Shown here one piece after another: positions 1-8,698 of a stretch of 34,996 nt of DNA. The notes under the pieces are model-generated. The model worked only from the letters and a program-made list of their open reading frames with translations, did no database searches and had not been told where the DNA came from. Made by a program: the position numbers and the translations under genes. This DNA comes from an uncultured Mediterraneibacter sp. (GTDB lineage: Bacteria > Bacillota > Clostridia > Lachnospirales > Lachnospiraceae), in the NCBI GenBank assembly GCA_944376695.1, contig CALWDM010000028.1, forward strand, positions 1-34,996, given 5' to 3'. Positions within the stretch are counted from its first letter, which is position 1. Each line of letters starts with the position of its first letter.

Positions 1-2
1 CT

Positions 3-2105
3 AACAGCTTAAGCAACAAGATGGGTAATTCCTTACTGGCTGTAAGGGGGATTAACCATAAATATATTGTAGTAGAGGCGCATCAGGATGTGGCGGACCG
101 GCTCCTGCTGGTAAAGCATGTCAGGTATTACGGGGATGACATTGCGGCAGTGGTGGCGGAGAATGAGGTCGCTGCCGCGCAGGCAGTGCGCGCCCTGAAA
201 GCAGAGTATGAGGAGCTGCCCTTCGTACTGGATGTGCAGAAAGCGATGGAGGACGGCGCGCCTCAGCTCCATGAAAAGTACCCGCATAATATCCTGGCCC
301 ACACATCTATACGGAACGGGGATTATGAGGCGGCGATCAGAGAGCCGGGGCTTACAAAGGTGGAAGGCTGGTATGAGACGCCCACGGTCCAGCACTGCCA
401 TATTGAGAATCCGGTCTGTTACGCCTATATGGAGCAGGGGCGGATCGTAGTCGTGACGTCCACCCAGCTTCCCCATATCTGCCGGCGGATCGTGGGGCAG
501 GCTCTCGGGATCCCCTGGGGGCAGGTAAGAGTCATAAAGCCCTATATTGGCGGCGGGTTTGGGAATAAGCAGGATATCCTTTATGAACCGCTGTGCGCCT
601 ACCTCTGTACCCAGGTGGGCGGAAGGACGGTGAAGCTGGATACTTCCCGGGAGGAGACCTTCGTATCTACAAGAGTCCGTCATGCGATCCGGTTCTATAT
701 CGTCTCCTATGTACGCCCGGACGGGACGTACGCGGCGAGGAAATTTGAGAGCTTCTCAGACCAGGGGGCGTACGCGTCTCACGGACACAGCATTGCGGCG
801 AAAGGCATGGGATGCTTCCCCCAGTTGTATCCCTGCCCGAATATCGAGGCGGATACATATACTGTTTTTACAAATAAATCGACAGCAGGCGCTATGAGAG
901 GGTATGGGATCCCACAGGCAATGTTTGCCGTGGAGAGCCATACAGAGGATGTGGCGCGCGTGATGGGGATCCCCTCTTATGAATTCCGTATGAAAAATGT
1001 CATGCCAAAGGGATATAAGGATTATTTCTCAAAGAATGTAAACTATTATGATTCTTTCAGAGAGTGCATGGAAAAAGGCAGAAAGGATTTTGACTATGAC
1101 AGAAAGCTGAGAGAATATGCTCATCAGACAGGAGATGTCCGGAAAGGCGTCGGGATGGCAGTCTTCTGGTATAACACCGGGGTATGGCCGATCTCGCTGG
1201 AAACGTCCGCATGCCGGATGGTGCTCAATCAGGACGGGAGCATCCAGGTGCAGGTCGGGGAGACGGAGATCGGGCAGGGCGCGGATACAGCGTTCGCGCA
1301 GATGGCGGCGGAGACGCTTGGGATCCCATTTGAGATGGTGCATGTGATCTCCACCCAGGATACGGATGTGACTTCTTTCGGGACAGGGGCGTATGCGTCG
1401 AGACAGACCTACATGGCGGGGTTCTCCATCCGTCAGACCGGGGAGCTGCTGAAAGAGAAGATCCTGGAGACTGCTCATGAGCTTACAAGGCAGATGAAAG
1501 AAAATCTTGATATTGTAAGCGGAAATATTGTCAGAGTGACAGACGGGGAAATCCTGATGACCCTGGGAGAGCTTGCCACAGAGAAACTGTACAGCCTTAC
1601 AGACAACGGGCATCTGACGGCGGAGAGCAGTTACCAGATCAGGAATAATGCCTATTCTTTCGGGTGCACATTTGCCGAGGTAGAGGTGGATATCCCGGGG
1701 TGCAGGGTGGAGGTCAGAGATATCCTGAATGTCCATGACTGTGGGAAGGTCATCAATCCGGCCCTCGCGGAAGCACAGGTACACGGCGGCATGAGCATGG
1801 CCATCGGATATGCGCTGTCAGAGAAACTCCTGTTTGACGAAAAGACGGGAAGACCGCTTAACAATAATCTGCTGGATTATAAGCTCTCTACGTTTATGGA
1901 TCACCCGGATCTGAGAGCAGAATTCATCGAGAATCCGGAACCCACGAGCGCGTTCGGGACAAAAGCGCTTGGCGAGCCGCCCACATGCTCGCCTGCGCCG
2001 GCGATCCGGAACGCTGTACTCCAGGCAGTGGGTGTGGCGTTCAATGAGATCCCGATGCGGCCTCATCTGCTATTTGAAGAGTTTCAGAAAGCGGGACTGA
2101 TCTGA
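3..2105 (+). CDS. xdhA: Xanthine dehydrogenase-type molybdenum-binding subunit (XdhA-like), 5' end open/atypical
   Basis: Large catalytic subunit of the xanthine oxidase family; it hydroxylates a purine-type substrate at a Mo-pterin centre in the cytoplasm. From about codon 20 the protein follows E. coli XdhA closely. Visible are the GGGFGNKQ motif, a GAMRGYG segment (the conserved Arg of the family), GQGAD near the cofactor, and ALGEPP near the C-terminus carrying the expected catalytic Glu. The frame is open to the left edge. The ATG at 21 has no ribosome-binding site, and residues before the AHQDVADR segment do not resemble the family; the usual N-terminal 50-70 residues are absent here. 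The stop is at 2103-2105. The next gene encodes its FAD/FeS partner 100 bp downstream. Product class is certain; substrate (xanthine, hypoxanthine or another purine) is inferred from context. Confidence 0.88.
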   Translation, partial: NSLSNKMGNSLLAVRGINHKYIVVEAHQDVADRLLLVKHVRYYGDDIAAVVAENEVAAAQAVRALKAEYEELPFVLDVQKAMEDGAPQLHEKYPHNILAHTSIRNGDYEAAIREPGLTKVEGWYETPTVQHCHIENPVCYAYMEQGRIVVVTSTQLPHICRRIVGQALGIPWGQVRVIKPYIGGGFGNKQDILYEPLCAYLCTQVGGRTVKLDTSREETFVSTRVRHAIRFYIVSYVRPDGTYAARKFESFSDQGAYASHGHSIAAKGMGCFPQLYPCPNIEADTYTVFTNKSTAGAMRGYGIPQAMFAVESHTEDVARVMGIPSYEFRMKNVMPKGYKDYFSKNVNYYDSFRECMEKGRKDFDYDRKLREYAHQTGDVRKGVGMAVFWYNTGVWPISLETSACRMVLNQDGSIQVQVGETEIGQGADTAFAQMAAETLGIPFEMVHVISTQDTDVTSFGTGAYASRQTYMAGFSIRQTGELLKEKILETAHELTRQMKENLDIVSGNIVRVTDGEILMTLGELATEKLYSLTDNGHLTAESSYQIRNNAYSFGCTFAEVEVDIPGCRVEVRDILNVHDCGKVINPALAEAQVHGGMSMAIGYALSEKLLFDEKTGRPLNNNLLDYKLSTFMDHPDLRAEFIENPEPTSAFGTKALGEPPTCSPAPAIRNAVLQAVGVAFNEIPMRPHLLFEEFQKAGLI

Positions 2106-2106
2106 C

Positions 2107-2176
2107 AGCGGTTTGAACGGAGCGGTTTGAACGGAGAAGTTTGAGCGGAGAAGTTTGAACAGAGAGGTTTGATCTG
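2107..2176. repeat. Five imperfect 14-bp tandem repeats between xdhA and xdhBC
   Basis: Five consecutive 14-bp units begin at 2107, 2121, 2135, 2149 and 2163. The first two are identical (AGCGGTTTGAACGG) and the rest differ by a few bases. The array starts 2 bp after the xdhA stop and ends about 17 bp before the ribosome-binding site of the next gene. It has no coding role on the plus strand; function unknown. Confidence 0.9.
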
Positions 2177-2205
2177 AGAGAGGGATCGTTCGGAGGTGAG
2201 AGAGA

Positions 2206-3675
2206 ATGTATGATATGAAAGCTTTGTATGAAGCGCGAAGCGTTGAACATGCCATCCGGCTCCTTCAGGAGCATCCGCAGGCCCAGATCATCGCCGGAGG
2301 GAGCGATGTGCTGGTACAGATGAGAGAAGGAAAACGGGCGGGAGCCGAGCTGGTGAGCATCTACGGCCTGGAGGAACTGCGCGGCGTGAGTATGGAGAAG
2401 GACGGGACGATACGGATCGGCCCCCTTACAAGCTTCTCCCATATTACAAGAGACCCGCTGATCCGGAAATACATCGGAGTCCTGGGCGAGGCGGCAGATT
2501 TGGTAGGAGGTCCCCAGATCCGCAATATCGGGACCATAGGAGGAAATATATGCAACGGCGTTACGTCCGCTGACTCTGCCTCCACGCTTTTCGCCTGGGA
2601 TGCAGTGATCGAGCTGACCGGGCCGGAAGGGGTACGCCGGATCCCGATCCGGGACTTTTACATACGGGCAGGAAAAGTGGACCTTCGCCCCGCGGAGATC
2701 CAGACCGGCATCCTGATCCGCAGGGAATCTTATGAAGGGTATCAGGGGCATTATATCAAATATGCGATGAGAAATGCCATGGATATCGCTGCGCTGGGAT
2801 GCTCTGTAAATGTAAAACTATCGGATGACAGAAAAACATTTACTGATATTCGGATCGCCTATGGAGTGGCAGGACCGGTTCCCATGAGGGCAGTGCATGC
2901 GGAGGCAGCTGGAAGAGGACTTCCTGTAACAGAAGACAGGATCGAAAAGATCAGCAGCACTGTCCTCGAAGATGTGACTCCCAGGGACAGCTGGAGGGCA
3001 AGTAAGGCGTTCAGGGAGCACATTTCAAAAGTGCTCTGTAAGCGGGCGCTCGCGGAGGCTGTGAAGCGGGCAGAGAGCGGGGCCGCGCAGGAAACGGAAC
3101 AGGAGGAGAAAGCGGGTATCCGTGATGGTAATATCAGGGGTTGTGCGGATGACAGTGGGGATAATAGCATACAGACCGGAAACAGCCGGTATAAACTGAT
3201 CCGCTGCCGGATCAACGGTGTGGACCGCGAGGCAGTGGTGGACGTGAGGGCTTCCCTGACAGAGATGCTCCGCAATGACTATTCCCTGACCAGTGTGAAA
3301 AAAGGCTGTGAGGTCGGGGAGTGCGGCGCCTGCAATGTGATCATTGACGGCGAGTGCTACAACTCCTGTATCTACCTGGCGGCGTGGGCGGATGGAAAAG
3401 AGATCCGTACACTGGAGGGACTGATGGGACCCAACGGCGAGCTGTCGGATATCCAGCAGGCGTTTATAGACGAGGCGGCAGTGCAGTGCGGGTTCTGTAC
3501 GCCGGGGGTGATCATGAGCGCGGTGGAGATCCTTGAGAGCGGGAAAGAATACACAAGAGATGAGCTGAGAAAACTGCTGTCAGGGCATCTGTGCAGGTGC
3601 ACGGGGTATGAAAATATCCTGAACGCGGTGGAAAAGACGATGCGAAAGAGGCTGGCAGCTGAAAACAGCGGCTGA
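2206..3675 (+). CDS. Fused XdhB-XdhC: FAD-binding and [2Fe-2S] subunits of a molybdenum hydroxylase
   Basis: Electron-transfer half of the xanthine dehydrogenase-type enzyme. Residues 1 to about 285 match XdhB, with the FAD motif IAGGSDVLVQM at 29-39 and a PQIRN..IGGN segment near 105-117. A charged, low-complexity linker of about 45 residues follows. The remainder matches XdhC, with a plant-type [2Fe-2S] set (C368, C373, C376) and a second cluster set (C428, C431, C463, C465). In E. coli these are two genes (xdhB, xdhC); here they are one reading frame with no internal stop. The start at 2206 has a good site (GGAGGTGAG about 8 nt upstream). It lies downstream of xdhA on the same strand and is presumably co-transcribed with it. 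Confidence 0.92.
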   Translation: MYDMKALYEARSVEHAIRLLQEHPQAQIIAGGSDVLVQMREGKRAGAELVSIYGLEELRGVSMEKDGTIRIGPLTSFSHITRDPLIRKYIGVLGEAADLVGGPQIRNIGTIGGNICNGVTSADSASTLFAWDAVIELTGPEGVRRIPIRDFYIRAGKVDLRPAEIQTGILIRRESYEGYQGHYIKYAMRNAMDIAALGCSVNVKLSDDRKTFTDIRIAYGVAGPVPMRAVHAEAAGRGLPVTEDRIEKISSTVLEDVTPRDSWRASKAFREHISKVLCKRALAEAVKRAESGAAQETEQEEKAGIRDGNIRGCADDSGDNSIQTGNSRYKLIRCRINGVDREAVVDVRASLTEMLRNDYSLTSVKKGCEVGECGACNVIIDGECYNSCIYLAAWADGKEIRTLEGLMGPNGELSDIQQAFIDEAAVQCGFCTPGVIMSAVEILESGKEYTRDELRKLLSGHLCRCTGYENILNAVEKTMRKRLAAENSG

Positions 3676-3716
3676 CATCCGGCATATGCCAGATAGATAA
3701 ATCAGAGGGAAAAATC

Positions 3717-4190
3717 ATGGACAGACGAAAAGTGCAGGCATGCCTGCCGGATAAACATATTCATCTGATCACTGAGGAGGATGATGCGGCAATCGCCGGG
3801 ATTATTCGGGAGAATCTGGAAAAATATCACCTGGATATCCCGGGAACGGCGTATTTTGACCCGGAACTGGATCATCTGAGTGGATATTATAACAGCAGGC
3901 CGGAGCAGCGAGCGTACTTTATCCTGACGGATGAAGCCGGAAGAGTGATCGGAGGTGTGGGGATCGCGGAATTTCAGGGATGCAGGCATTGTGTGGAGAT
4001 ACAGAAACTGTATCTGGAGACGCATTCCAATCTGAAAGCGGCGATACATATGTATGAGAAATACGGATTCCGGCTTATTGGGCAGCCGCAGACAGTTGTT
4101 CATGGTACGATGGACAGATTTTATGTAAAAGATATCAGTGCGGAGAAGATTAAGGGCAGATATGCGAAGAAACATGAGTTTGATGATTGA
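3717..4190 (+). CDS. GNAT-family acetyltransferase with internal deletion of the acetyl-CoA loop (probably non-functional)
   Basis: N- and C-terminal parts are recognisable as a GNAT acetyltransferase (GGVGIAEF strand, then AAIHMYEKYGF and a VVHGTMDRF tail). The family normally has about 30 residues between the strand ending in ELQKLYL and the strand ending in LYLETH, containing the R/Q-x-x-G-x-G/A loop that holds the acetyl-CoA pyrophosphate. Here EIQKLYL runs straight into ETHSNL, so that loop is missing although the frame is intact. This looks like a deletion between two similar LYL-coding stretches. The upstream site (GAGGG) is modest. It follows xdhBC by 41 bp and has no obvious link to purine breakdown. 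Confidence 0.75.
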   Translation: MDRRKVQACLPDKHIHLITEEDDAAIAGIIRENLEKYHLDIPGTAYFDPELDHLSGYYNSRPEQRAYFILTDEAGRVIGGVGIAEFQGCRHCVEIQKLYLETHSNLKAAIHMYEKYGFRLIGQPQTVVHGTMDRFYVKDISAEKIKGRYAKKHEFDD

Positions 4191-4238
4191 GCCGGATGCA
4201 GATTTTTATCCATTCAGGTAATTATTGAAGAAAGAGGG

Positions 4239-4273
4239 GAAACCGCAGACCTTATGGCAGAGTCTGCGGTTTC
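4239..4273. terminator. Hairpin between convergent genes (probable bidirectional terminator)
   Basis: A perfect 12-bp stem (4239-4250 with 4262-4273) and an 11-nt loop lie between the plus-strand acetyltransferase and the minus-strand carbamate kinase, which converge here. T-rich sequence follows on both sides but is not a pure T tract. Confidence 0.65.
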
Positions 4274-4317
4274 CTGTTATCACATTTATATAGCGTGCGA
4301 TGTATATTCTCTGAAGA

Positions 4318-5262
4318 TTAAAGATGGATCCTTGTCCCGGTCTTCCCCTGTATCCCGTCTTTTGCTTTTTCGAGCAGGGTGATCAGCGCCTGTCGCCCGG
4401 GCCCGGACTCGGCAAATTCTACGGCAGCCTGTACCTTCGGCAGCATGGATCCCGCCGCAAAGTGGCCTTCCTCAATGTATTGTTTTGCCTCGTCTACCGT
4501 AATATCCCCGAGCCATTTTTCATTGGGTTTCCCGTAATTGACGGCTGCTTTTTCCACGGCGGTCAGGATGATGAGAAAGTCTGCATCCAGCTCTTTTGCG
4601 AGCAGGCAGCTTGCGAAGTCTTTGTCAATGACCGCGCTGGCGCCTTTTAAGTGATTGCCCTGACGGGTGACCGGGATGCCGCCGCCACCGCAGGCGATGA
4701 CAACGTCTCCGGAGTCTACCATATTTCGGATCGTCCCGATCTCTACGATCTCCCGGGGCTTTGGGGAAGCGACCACGCGGCGGTAGCCGCGCCCTGCGTC
4801 TTCCTTCATGATATAGTCATATTTTTCCGCCATCACATCTGCCTGCTCCTTTGTCATAAAGCGGCCGATAGGTTTGGAGGGATGCGCAAATGCCGGATCC
4901 TCCGGATCTACCCGGACCTGTGTGATCATGGTCGCTACGGGGATATCCGTGATCCCCCGGTTTAAAAGCTCTTCCCTGAGCGCGTTCTGCAGGTCATAGC
5001 CGATGTACGCCTGACTCATGGCAACGCAGACGGACAGCGGTGTGTTCGGCTGCTGGGGATCCTCGTGGGTGAGTGCGATCATGGCATTGTTTACCATACC
5101 CACCTGAGGCCCGTTCCCGTGCGCGACAACGACTTCGCAGCCCTCCTCGATCAGGTCCACGATAGCCCGGGAAGTGATCTTCACGGCTTTCATCTGTTCG
5201 GGAAGCGTATTGCCGAGGGCGTTCCCTCCCAGGGCAATGACGATACGTTTCTTTCTTTCCAT
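4318..5262 (-). CDS. arcC: Carbamate kinase
   Basis: Catalyses carbamoyl phosphate + ADP to carbamate + ATP; the product breaks down to CO2 and ammonia. The 314-residue length and the motifs ALGGNAL (residues 10-16) and HGNGPQVG near residue 49, plus a CGGGGIPV segment, are characteristic. It is the last gene of the minus-strand group. E. coli has a carbamate kinase homologue (YqeA) in its equivalent cluster. Next to YgeW it offers the ATP-yielding end of the pathway. The gene starts 15 bp downstream of the ridA stop. Confidence 0.96.
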   Translation of the reverse strand: MERKKRIVIALGGNALGNTLPEQMKAVKITSRAIVDLIEEGCEVVVAHGNGPQVGMVNNAMIALTHEDPQQPNTPLSVCVAMSQAYIGYDLQNALREELLNRGITDIPVATMITQVRVDPEDPAFAHPSKPIGRFMTKEQADVMAEKYDYIMKEDAGRGYRRVVASPKPREIVEIGTIRNMVDSGDVVIACGGGGIPVTRQGNHLKGASAVIDKDFASCLLAKELDADFLIILTAVEKAAVNYGKPNEKWLGDITVDEAKQYIEEGHFAAGSMLPKVQAAVEFAESGPGRQALITLLEKAKDGIQGKTGTRIHL

Positions 5263-5277
5263 ATCAAGCCTCCCGCA

Positions 5278-5661
5278 TTAAGCCTCTTTTACAGCGGCGA
5301 TCGTCTCTACCTCGCAGAGGACTCCTTTCGGAAGCGTTTTTACCGCAACGCAGGAGCGAGCCGGCTTTCCTGTGAAATACTTTGCATACACTTCGTTAAA
5401 TGCCGCGAAATCACCCATATCTGCCAGGAAACATGTCGTCTTGACAACATCAGTAAACTCAGCGCCCTGGCTCTCCAGGAGCGCTTTGATATTCTTCATG
5501 ACCTGCTCTGTCTGCTCCTCGATCGTCGTGCCAACGACTTCCCCAGTCTCCGGGGAGAGCGGGATCTGTCCTGAGAAGAATGCGATCCCGTTCAGGATGA
5601 TCCCCTGTGAGTACGGTCCGATAGCTGCGGGTGCGTTTTTTGTTTCAACATATTTTAACAT
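5278..5661 (-). CDS. ridA: RidA family 2-iminopropanoate/2-aminoacrylate deaminase
   Basis: A 127-residue YjgF/YER057c/UK114 protein; the family hydrolyses reactive enamine/imine intermediates. Visible features are IGPYSQG near the N-terminus, [11 protein letters not shown], and the conserved Arg in the PARSCVAV segment. The start at 5661 is preferred because an AGGAGGT site lies 9 nt upstream (5671-5677); a longer upstream reading has neither homology nor a ribosome-binding site. Diaminopropionate ammonia-lyase, encoded in the same group, is expected to form 2-aminoacrylate, so RidA makes metabolic sense here (inference). Confidence 0.95.
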   Translation of the reverse strand: MLKYVETKNAPAAIGPYSQGIILNGIAFFSGQIPLSPETGEVVGTTIEEQTEQVMKNIKALLESQGAEFTDVVKTTCFLADMGDFAAFNEVYAKYFTGKPARSCVAVKTLPKGVLCEVETIAAVKEA

Positions 5662-5785
5662 GATCGTGATACCTCCTAATTTCTGCTGTGCCTGGGAGCA
5701 GGATCCCGGCTGTTGATATATTTTTTTTCGGATTTTATCTGTTTTCAAGATATCTGGTCTCTGTCTGAGAAATCAGTGCTCTTAC

Positions 5786-6979
5786 TTATTTAAAGATCCT
5801 CGGCGTGCCTTTCTCTTCCAGCTTTTTGAGAATGTCAGCCGGATCGGCGAATTTTGCAAGGAAGATCATGGCCGCGATGATGTACGGCTTGTAGCTTGCT
5901 TCTTTGTACAGAGGGTCTCTGTAACGGTCAAATACGCTTGCGTCAACTTCGCCTTCCCCGCAGCTTACGCCTGTGATGTCAGCGGGCAGGCAGTGCATGT
6001 AGAGCGCTTTGCCGTCTTTTGTCGTCTTCATCAGTTCCTCTGTGCAGGCCCAGTCTTTGTGCTGCGCGTTCTGTGCCAGCAGTTCCTGCTCCAGGGCGTT
6101 GATGCCGTCGAAGTCGCCGTTTCCGTAAAGCTCGGTGCGTTTCTCCATCGCCGCGAACGGAGCCCAGCTCTTCGGGTAAACGATGTCAGCGTCTTTAAAC
6201 GCCTCTGCCATGCTGTTCGTCTTTGTGAATGTACCGCCGGATTTCTTTGCGTTTTCCGCAGCCACAGCCTCGACCTCCGGGAAGACTTCGTAGCCTTCCG
6301 GATGCGCCAGCACAACGTCCATTCCGAAACGGGTCATCAGGCCGATGATGCCCTGGGGAACGGAGAGCGGCTTGCCGTAGGAAGGAGAATAAGCCCATGT
6401 CATCGCAATCTTTTTGCCCTTTAAGTTCTCTACGCCGCCGAACTCGTGGATGATGTGCAGCATATCAGCCATTGCCTGCGTCGGGTGGTCGATGTCGCAC
6501 TGCAGGTTCACAAGCGTCGGCTTCTGCTCAAGGATGCCATCTTTGTTGCCCTGGGTTACAGCGTCAACGACTTCGTGCATATATTTATTTCCCTTGCCGA
6601 TGTACATATCGTCGCGGATCCCGATGACGTCTGCCATAAAGGAGATCATGTTCGCGGTCTCGCGTACCGTCTCACCGTGTGCAACCTGTGATTTGCCCTC
6701 GTCCAGATCCTGCACTTCAAGCCCTAACAGGTTGCAGGCAGAAGCGAAAGAGAAGCGGGTGCGCGTGGAGTTGTCGCGGAAAAGAGAAATTCCCAGACCG
6801 CTCTCAAATACCTTTGTGGAAATGTTATTCTCTCGCATAAAGCGCAGGGCGTCAGCGACTGTGAAAACCGCCTCCAGTTCGTCGTCCGTCTTCTCCCATG
6901 TCAGGAAAAAGTCCCCGTTGTACATATCCTTAAAGTTCAGGGCATTCAGCTTGTCAATGTAATCCTGTAAAGTTTTCAT
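5786..6979 (-). CDS. ygeW: YgeW, knotted carbamoyltransferase-like protein of purine/ureide catabolism
   Basis: 397 residues, very similar in length and sequence to E. coli YgeW, a member of the aspartate/ornithine carbamoyltransferase fold. The carbamoyl-phosphate site (DNSTRTRF), HPTQAMADML and HCLPADITG motifs are all visible. The expected role is phosphorolytic release of a carbamoyl group from a ureido intermediate, feeding carbamate kinase; the exact substrate is inferred. An AAGGAGG site precedes the ATG. The gene is separated from upstream ygeY by 363 bp, the largest gap in the minus-strand group. Confidence 0.94.
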   Translation of the reverse strand: MKTLQDYIDKLNALNFKDMYNGDFFLTWEKTDDELEAVFTVADALRFMRENNISTKVFESGLGISLFRDNSTRTRFSFASACNLLGLEVQDLDEGKSQVAHGETVRETANMISFMADVIGIRDDMYIGKGNKYMHEVVDAVTQGNKDGILEQKPTLVNLQCDIDHPTQAMADMLHIIHEFGGVENLKGKKIAMTWAYSPSYGKPLSVPQGIIGLMTRFGMDVVLAHPEGYEVFPEVEAVAAENAKKSGGTFTKTNSMAEAFKDADIVYPKSWAPFAAMEKRTELYGNGDFDGINALEQELLAQNAQHKDWACTEELMKTTKDGKALYMHCLPADITGVSCGEGEVDASVFDRYRDPLYKEASYKPYIIAAMIFLAKFADPADILKKLEEKGTPRIFK

Positions 6980-7342
6980 GTTGTTTATCCTCCTTGAATA
7001 TTGAAATAAAAAATTTTATAGTATGCGGACGAAAATCCGTTTCTGTGTCCTTCATTCTGAGGCTTCGCTCTACCTCGGCTGCACATGTCTTCATTTGAAA
7101 GATGCGCGCTTTTCCATTAAACTTCCGCCTGCATTTTTCCTTTACGGCGGATGAACCTAGAGAGGCGGCGTGTGTGTCCGGAGCGGAAGTCCAAGTGGAG
7201 CGGCGGAGAATCCATCCCAGAGCCGTTAGGGCGCGGGGCGGAGCCGCACTCGGCGAACGCTCCGCACCCTTACGGATCTGTGGATTAGTCGCAGCCGCGG
7301 GAACGTTGGAGCGAAGGACATACACGCTGACTCTCGGATGGT
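6980..7342. other. 363-bp structured, gene-free gap between ygeY and ygeW
   Basis: No convincing gene is present; short frames on both strands have no start site or recognisable product. The sequence is GC-rich at 7100-7340 and AT-rich next to the ygeW start. It contains an imperfect 17-bp hairpin (7224-7240 with 7258-7274, two mismatches and one wobble pair) and a small CGGA/TCCG hairpin near 7025-7040. Because it sits inside a presumed transcript it could be a processing, attenuation or leader element; nothing shows which. Confidence 0.5.
7224..7274. repeat. Imperfect 17-bp inverted repeat in ygeY-ygeW gap
   Basis: The arms at 7224-7240 and 7258-7274 pair at 15 of 17 positions (one wobble) around a 17-nt loop. 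No T tract follows on the minus strand, so it is not a classical terminator. It may be an RNA structure in the ygeYW transcript. Confidence 0.6.
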
Positions 7343-8653
7343 CTACTCGCAGTAAATCCCGGGCAGTGCCGCGTACACAGCCGCGCATGTGACGAGGTCC
7401 TGTTTCCATGTTTTTTCGTTCGGCGCGTGTGCCTGCGCTTCCGCGCCCGGTCCGAATCCGATGCAGGGGATGCCGTTTCTTCCCATGATGGATACGCCGT
7501 TTGTGGAGAAGGTCCACTTGTCAGTCAGCGGGCGGCTCTGGCGCATTTCCAGTGTCTCCTCCGCTCCGATCCTCTTGTCCCCGTAGAGAGAGGTGTATGC
7601 TTTTTCAAGAGCCTTTGTCACCTTGTGGTCCTTCGGGATCGCCCATGTCGGGAAGTAGCACTCGATCTCATAGACGCATCCAGTGTAGGACGGGCGGTCA
7701 TAGTTGTACATGGAAACCACAACGTCATCGCCGTATTTCTTCACGCTCGGGAGCGCGCGGATCTCATCCAGGCAGCTCTCCCATGTCTCGCCGAATGTCA
7801 TGCGGCGGTCAAGGGATACTGCGCAGGAATCAGCGACCGCGCATCGGCTTGGTGATGTGTAGAAGATCTGTGATACTGTGACAGTACCGCGCCCGAGGAA
7901 TCTTGCCTCCTCCCAGTCCGGGTTGTATTTCGGGTTGAGCATTTTTACGAGCCCTTTGATCTCGGTCCCGTCTGCGTCGTCGTTTTCGTTGAGCGCGCGC
8001 ACATCCTGAAGAATGTCGGCCATCTTGTAGATCGCGTTGTCCCCGCGCTCCGGGGCGGAGCCGTGGCAGGACACGCCTTTGACGTCGATGCGGATCTCCA
8101 TGCGCCCTCTCTGTCCGCGGTAGATACCGCCGTCTGTTGGCTCTGTGGACACGACGAATTCCGGGCGGATCTTATCTTCGTTTATGATGTACTGCCAGCA
8201 CAGGCCGTCGCAGTCTTCCTCCTGGACGGTTCCCACGACCATGATCTTACATCCCTCGGGGATCAGATCCATGTCCTTCATGATGCGTGCGCCGTACACA
8301 GCGGATACAATACCGCCGCACTGGTCGGACACGCCGCGCCCGCCGATCTCAGTCTCGTTCTCATATCCTTCGTATGGATCAAAGGTCCAGTTAGCGATAT
8401 TGCCGATGCCTACGGTGTCGATATGCGCATCGTATGCGAGGATCCTGTCGCCTGCGCCCATATAGCCGATCACATTCCCCTGGGGATCGATCACAACCTC
8501 ATCGAAGTCCAGCTTTTTCATCTCTGCGGCGATCGTGTCGATGTGCGCTTTTTCGTCGCAGCTCTCGCCCGGGTTTCTGACGATGGCGCGCAGGAAGGCG
8601 GTCATGTCCGCCTGATAACTCTGCGCTGCTTCTTTGATCTTGTTAAAATCCAT
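7343..8653 (-). CDS. ygeY: YgeY, M20-family metallopeptidase/amidohydrolase-like enzyme
   Basis: About 436 residues, of the M20 (ArgE/DapE) di-metal hydrolase family and the YgeY branch. Metal-ligand regions visible are [26 protein letters not shown], a STEPTDG segment and HAPNE near the C-terminus. The start at 8653 is chosen because AAAGGAG lies about 8 nt upstream; thirteen extra upstream codons are possible but unsupported. It is thought to hydrolyse a C-N bond in an open-chain ureido or carbamoyl intermediate (family context; reaction inferred). It lies 45 bp downstream of ygeX, the same neighbour as in E. coli. Confidence 0.92.
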   Translation of the reverse strand: MDFNKIKEAAQSYQADMTAFLRAIVRNPGESCDEKAHIDTIAAEMKKLDFDEVVIDPQGNVIGYMGAGDRILAYDAHIDTVGIGNIANWTFDPYEGYENETEIGGRGVSDQCGGIVSAVYGARIMKDMDLIPEGCKIMVVGTVQEEDCDGLCWQYIINEDKIRPEFVVSTEPTDGGIYRGQRGRMEIRIDVKGVSCHGSAPERGDNAIYKMADILQDVRALNENDDADGTEIKGLVKMLNPKYNPDWEEARFLGRGTVTVSQIFYTSPSRCAVADSCAVSLDRRMTFGETWESCLDEIRALPSVKKYGDDVVVSMYNYDRPSYTGCVYEIECYFPTWAIPKDHKVTKALEKAYTSLYGDKRIGAEETLEMRQSRPLTDKWTFSTNGVSIMGRNGIPCIGFGPGAEAQAHAPNEKTWKQDLVTCAAVYAALPGIYCE

Positions 8654-8698
8654 AGTTTTCTCTCTCCTTTTCCGATTTGAAAATATTCTCAAAGTTTT

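Noticed and set aside
1029-1784. 251-codon open frame on the minus strand inside xdhA
   Set aside because: Antisense shadow of a clear XdhA coding region; no ribosome-binding site or recognisable product.
7102-7392. 96-aa plus-strand ORF in the ygeY-ygeW gap
   Set aside because: Arg/Ala-rich composition typical of a GC-rich non-coding frame, overlaps the ygeY 3' end, and has no ribosome-binding site.
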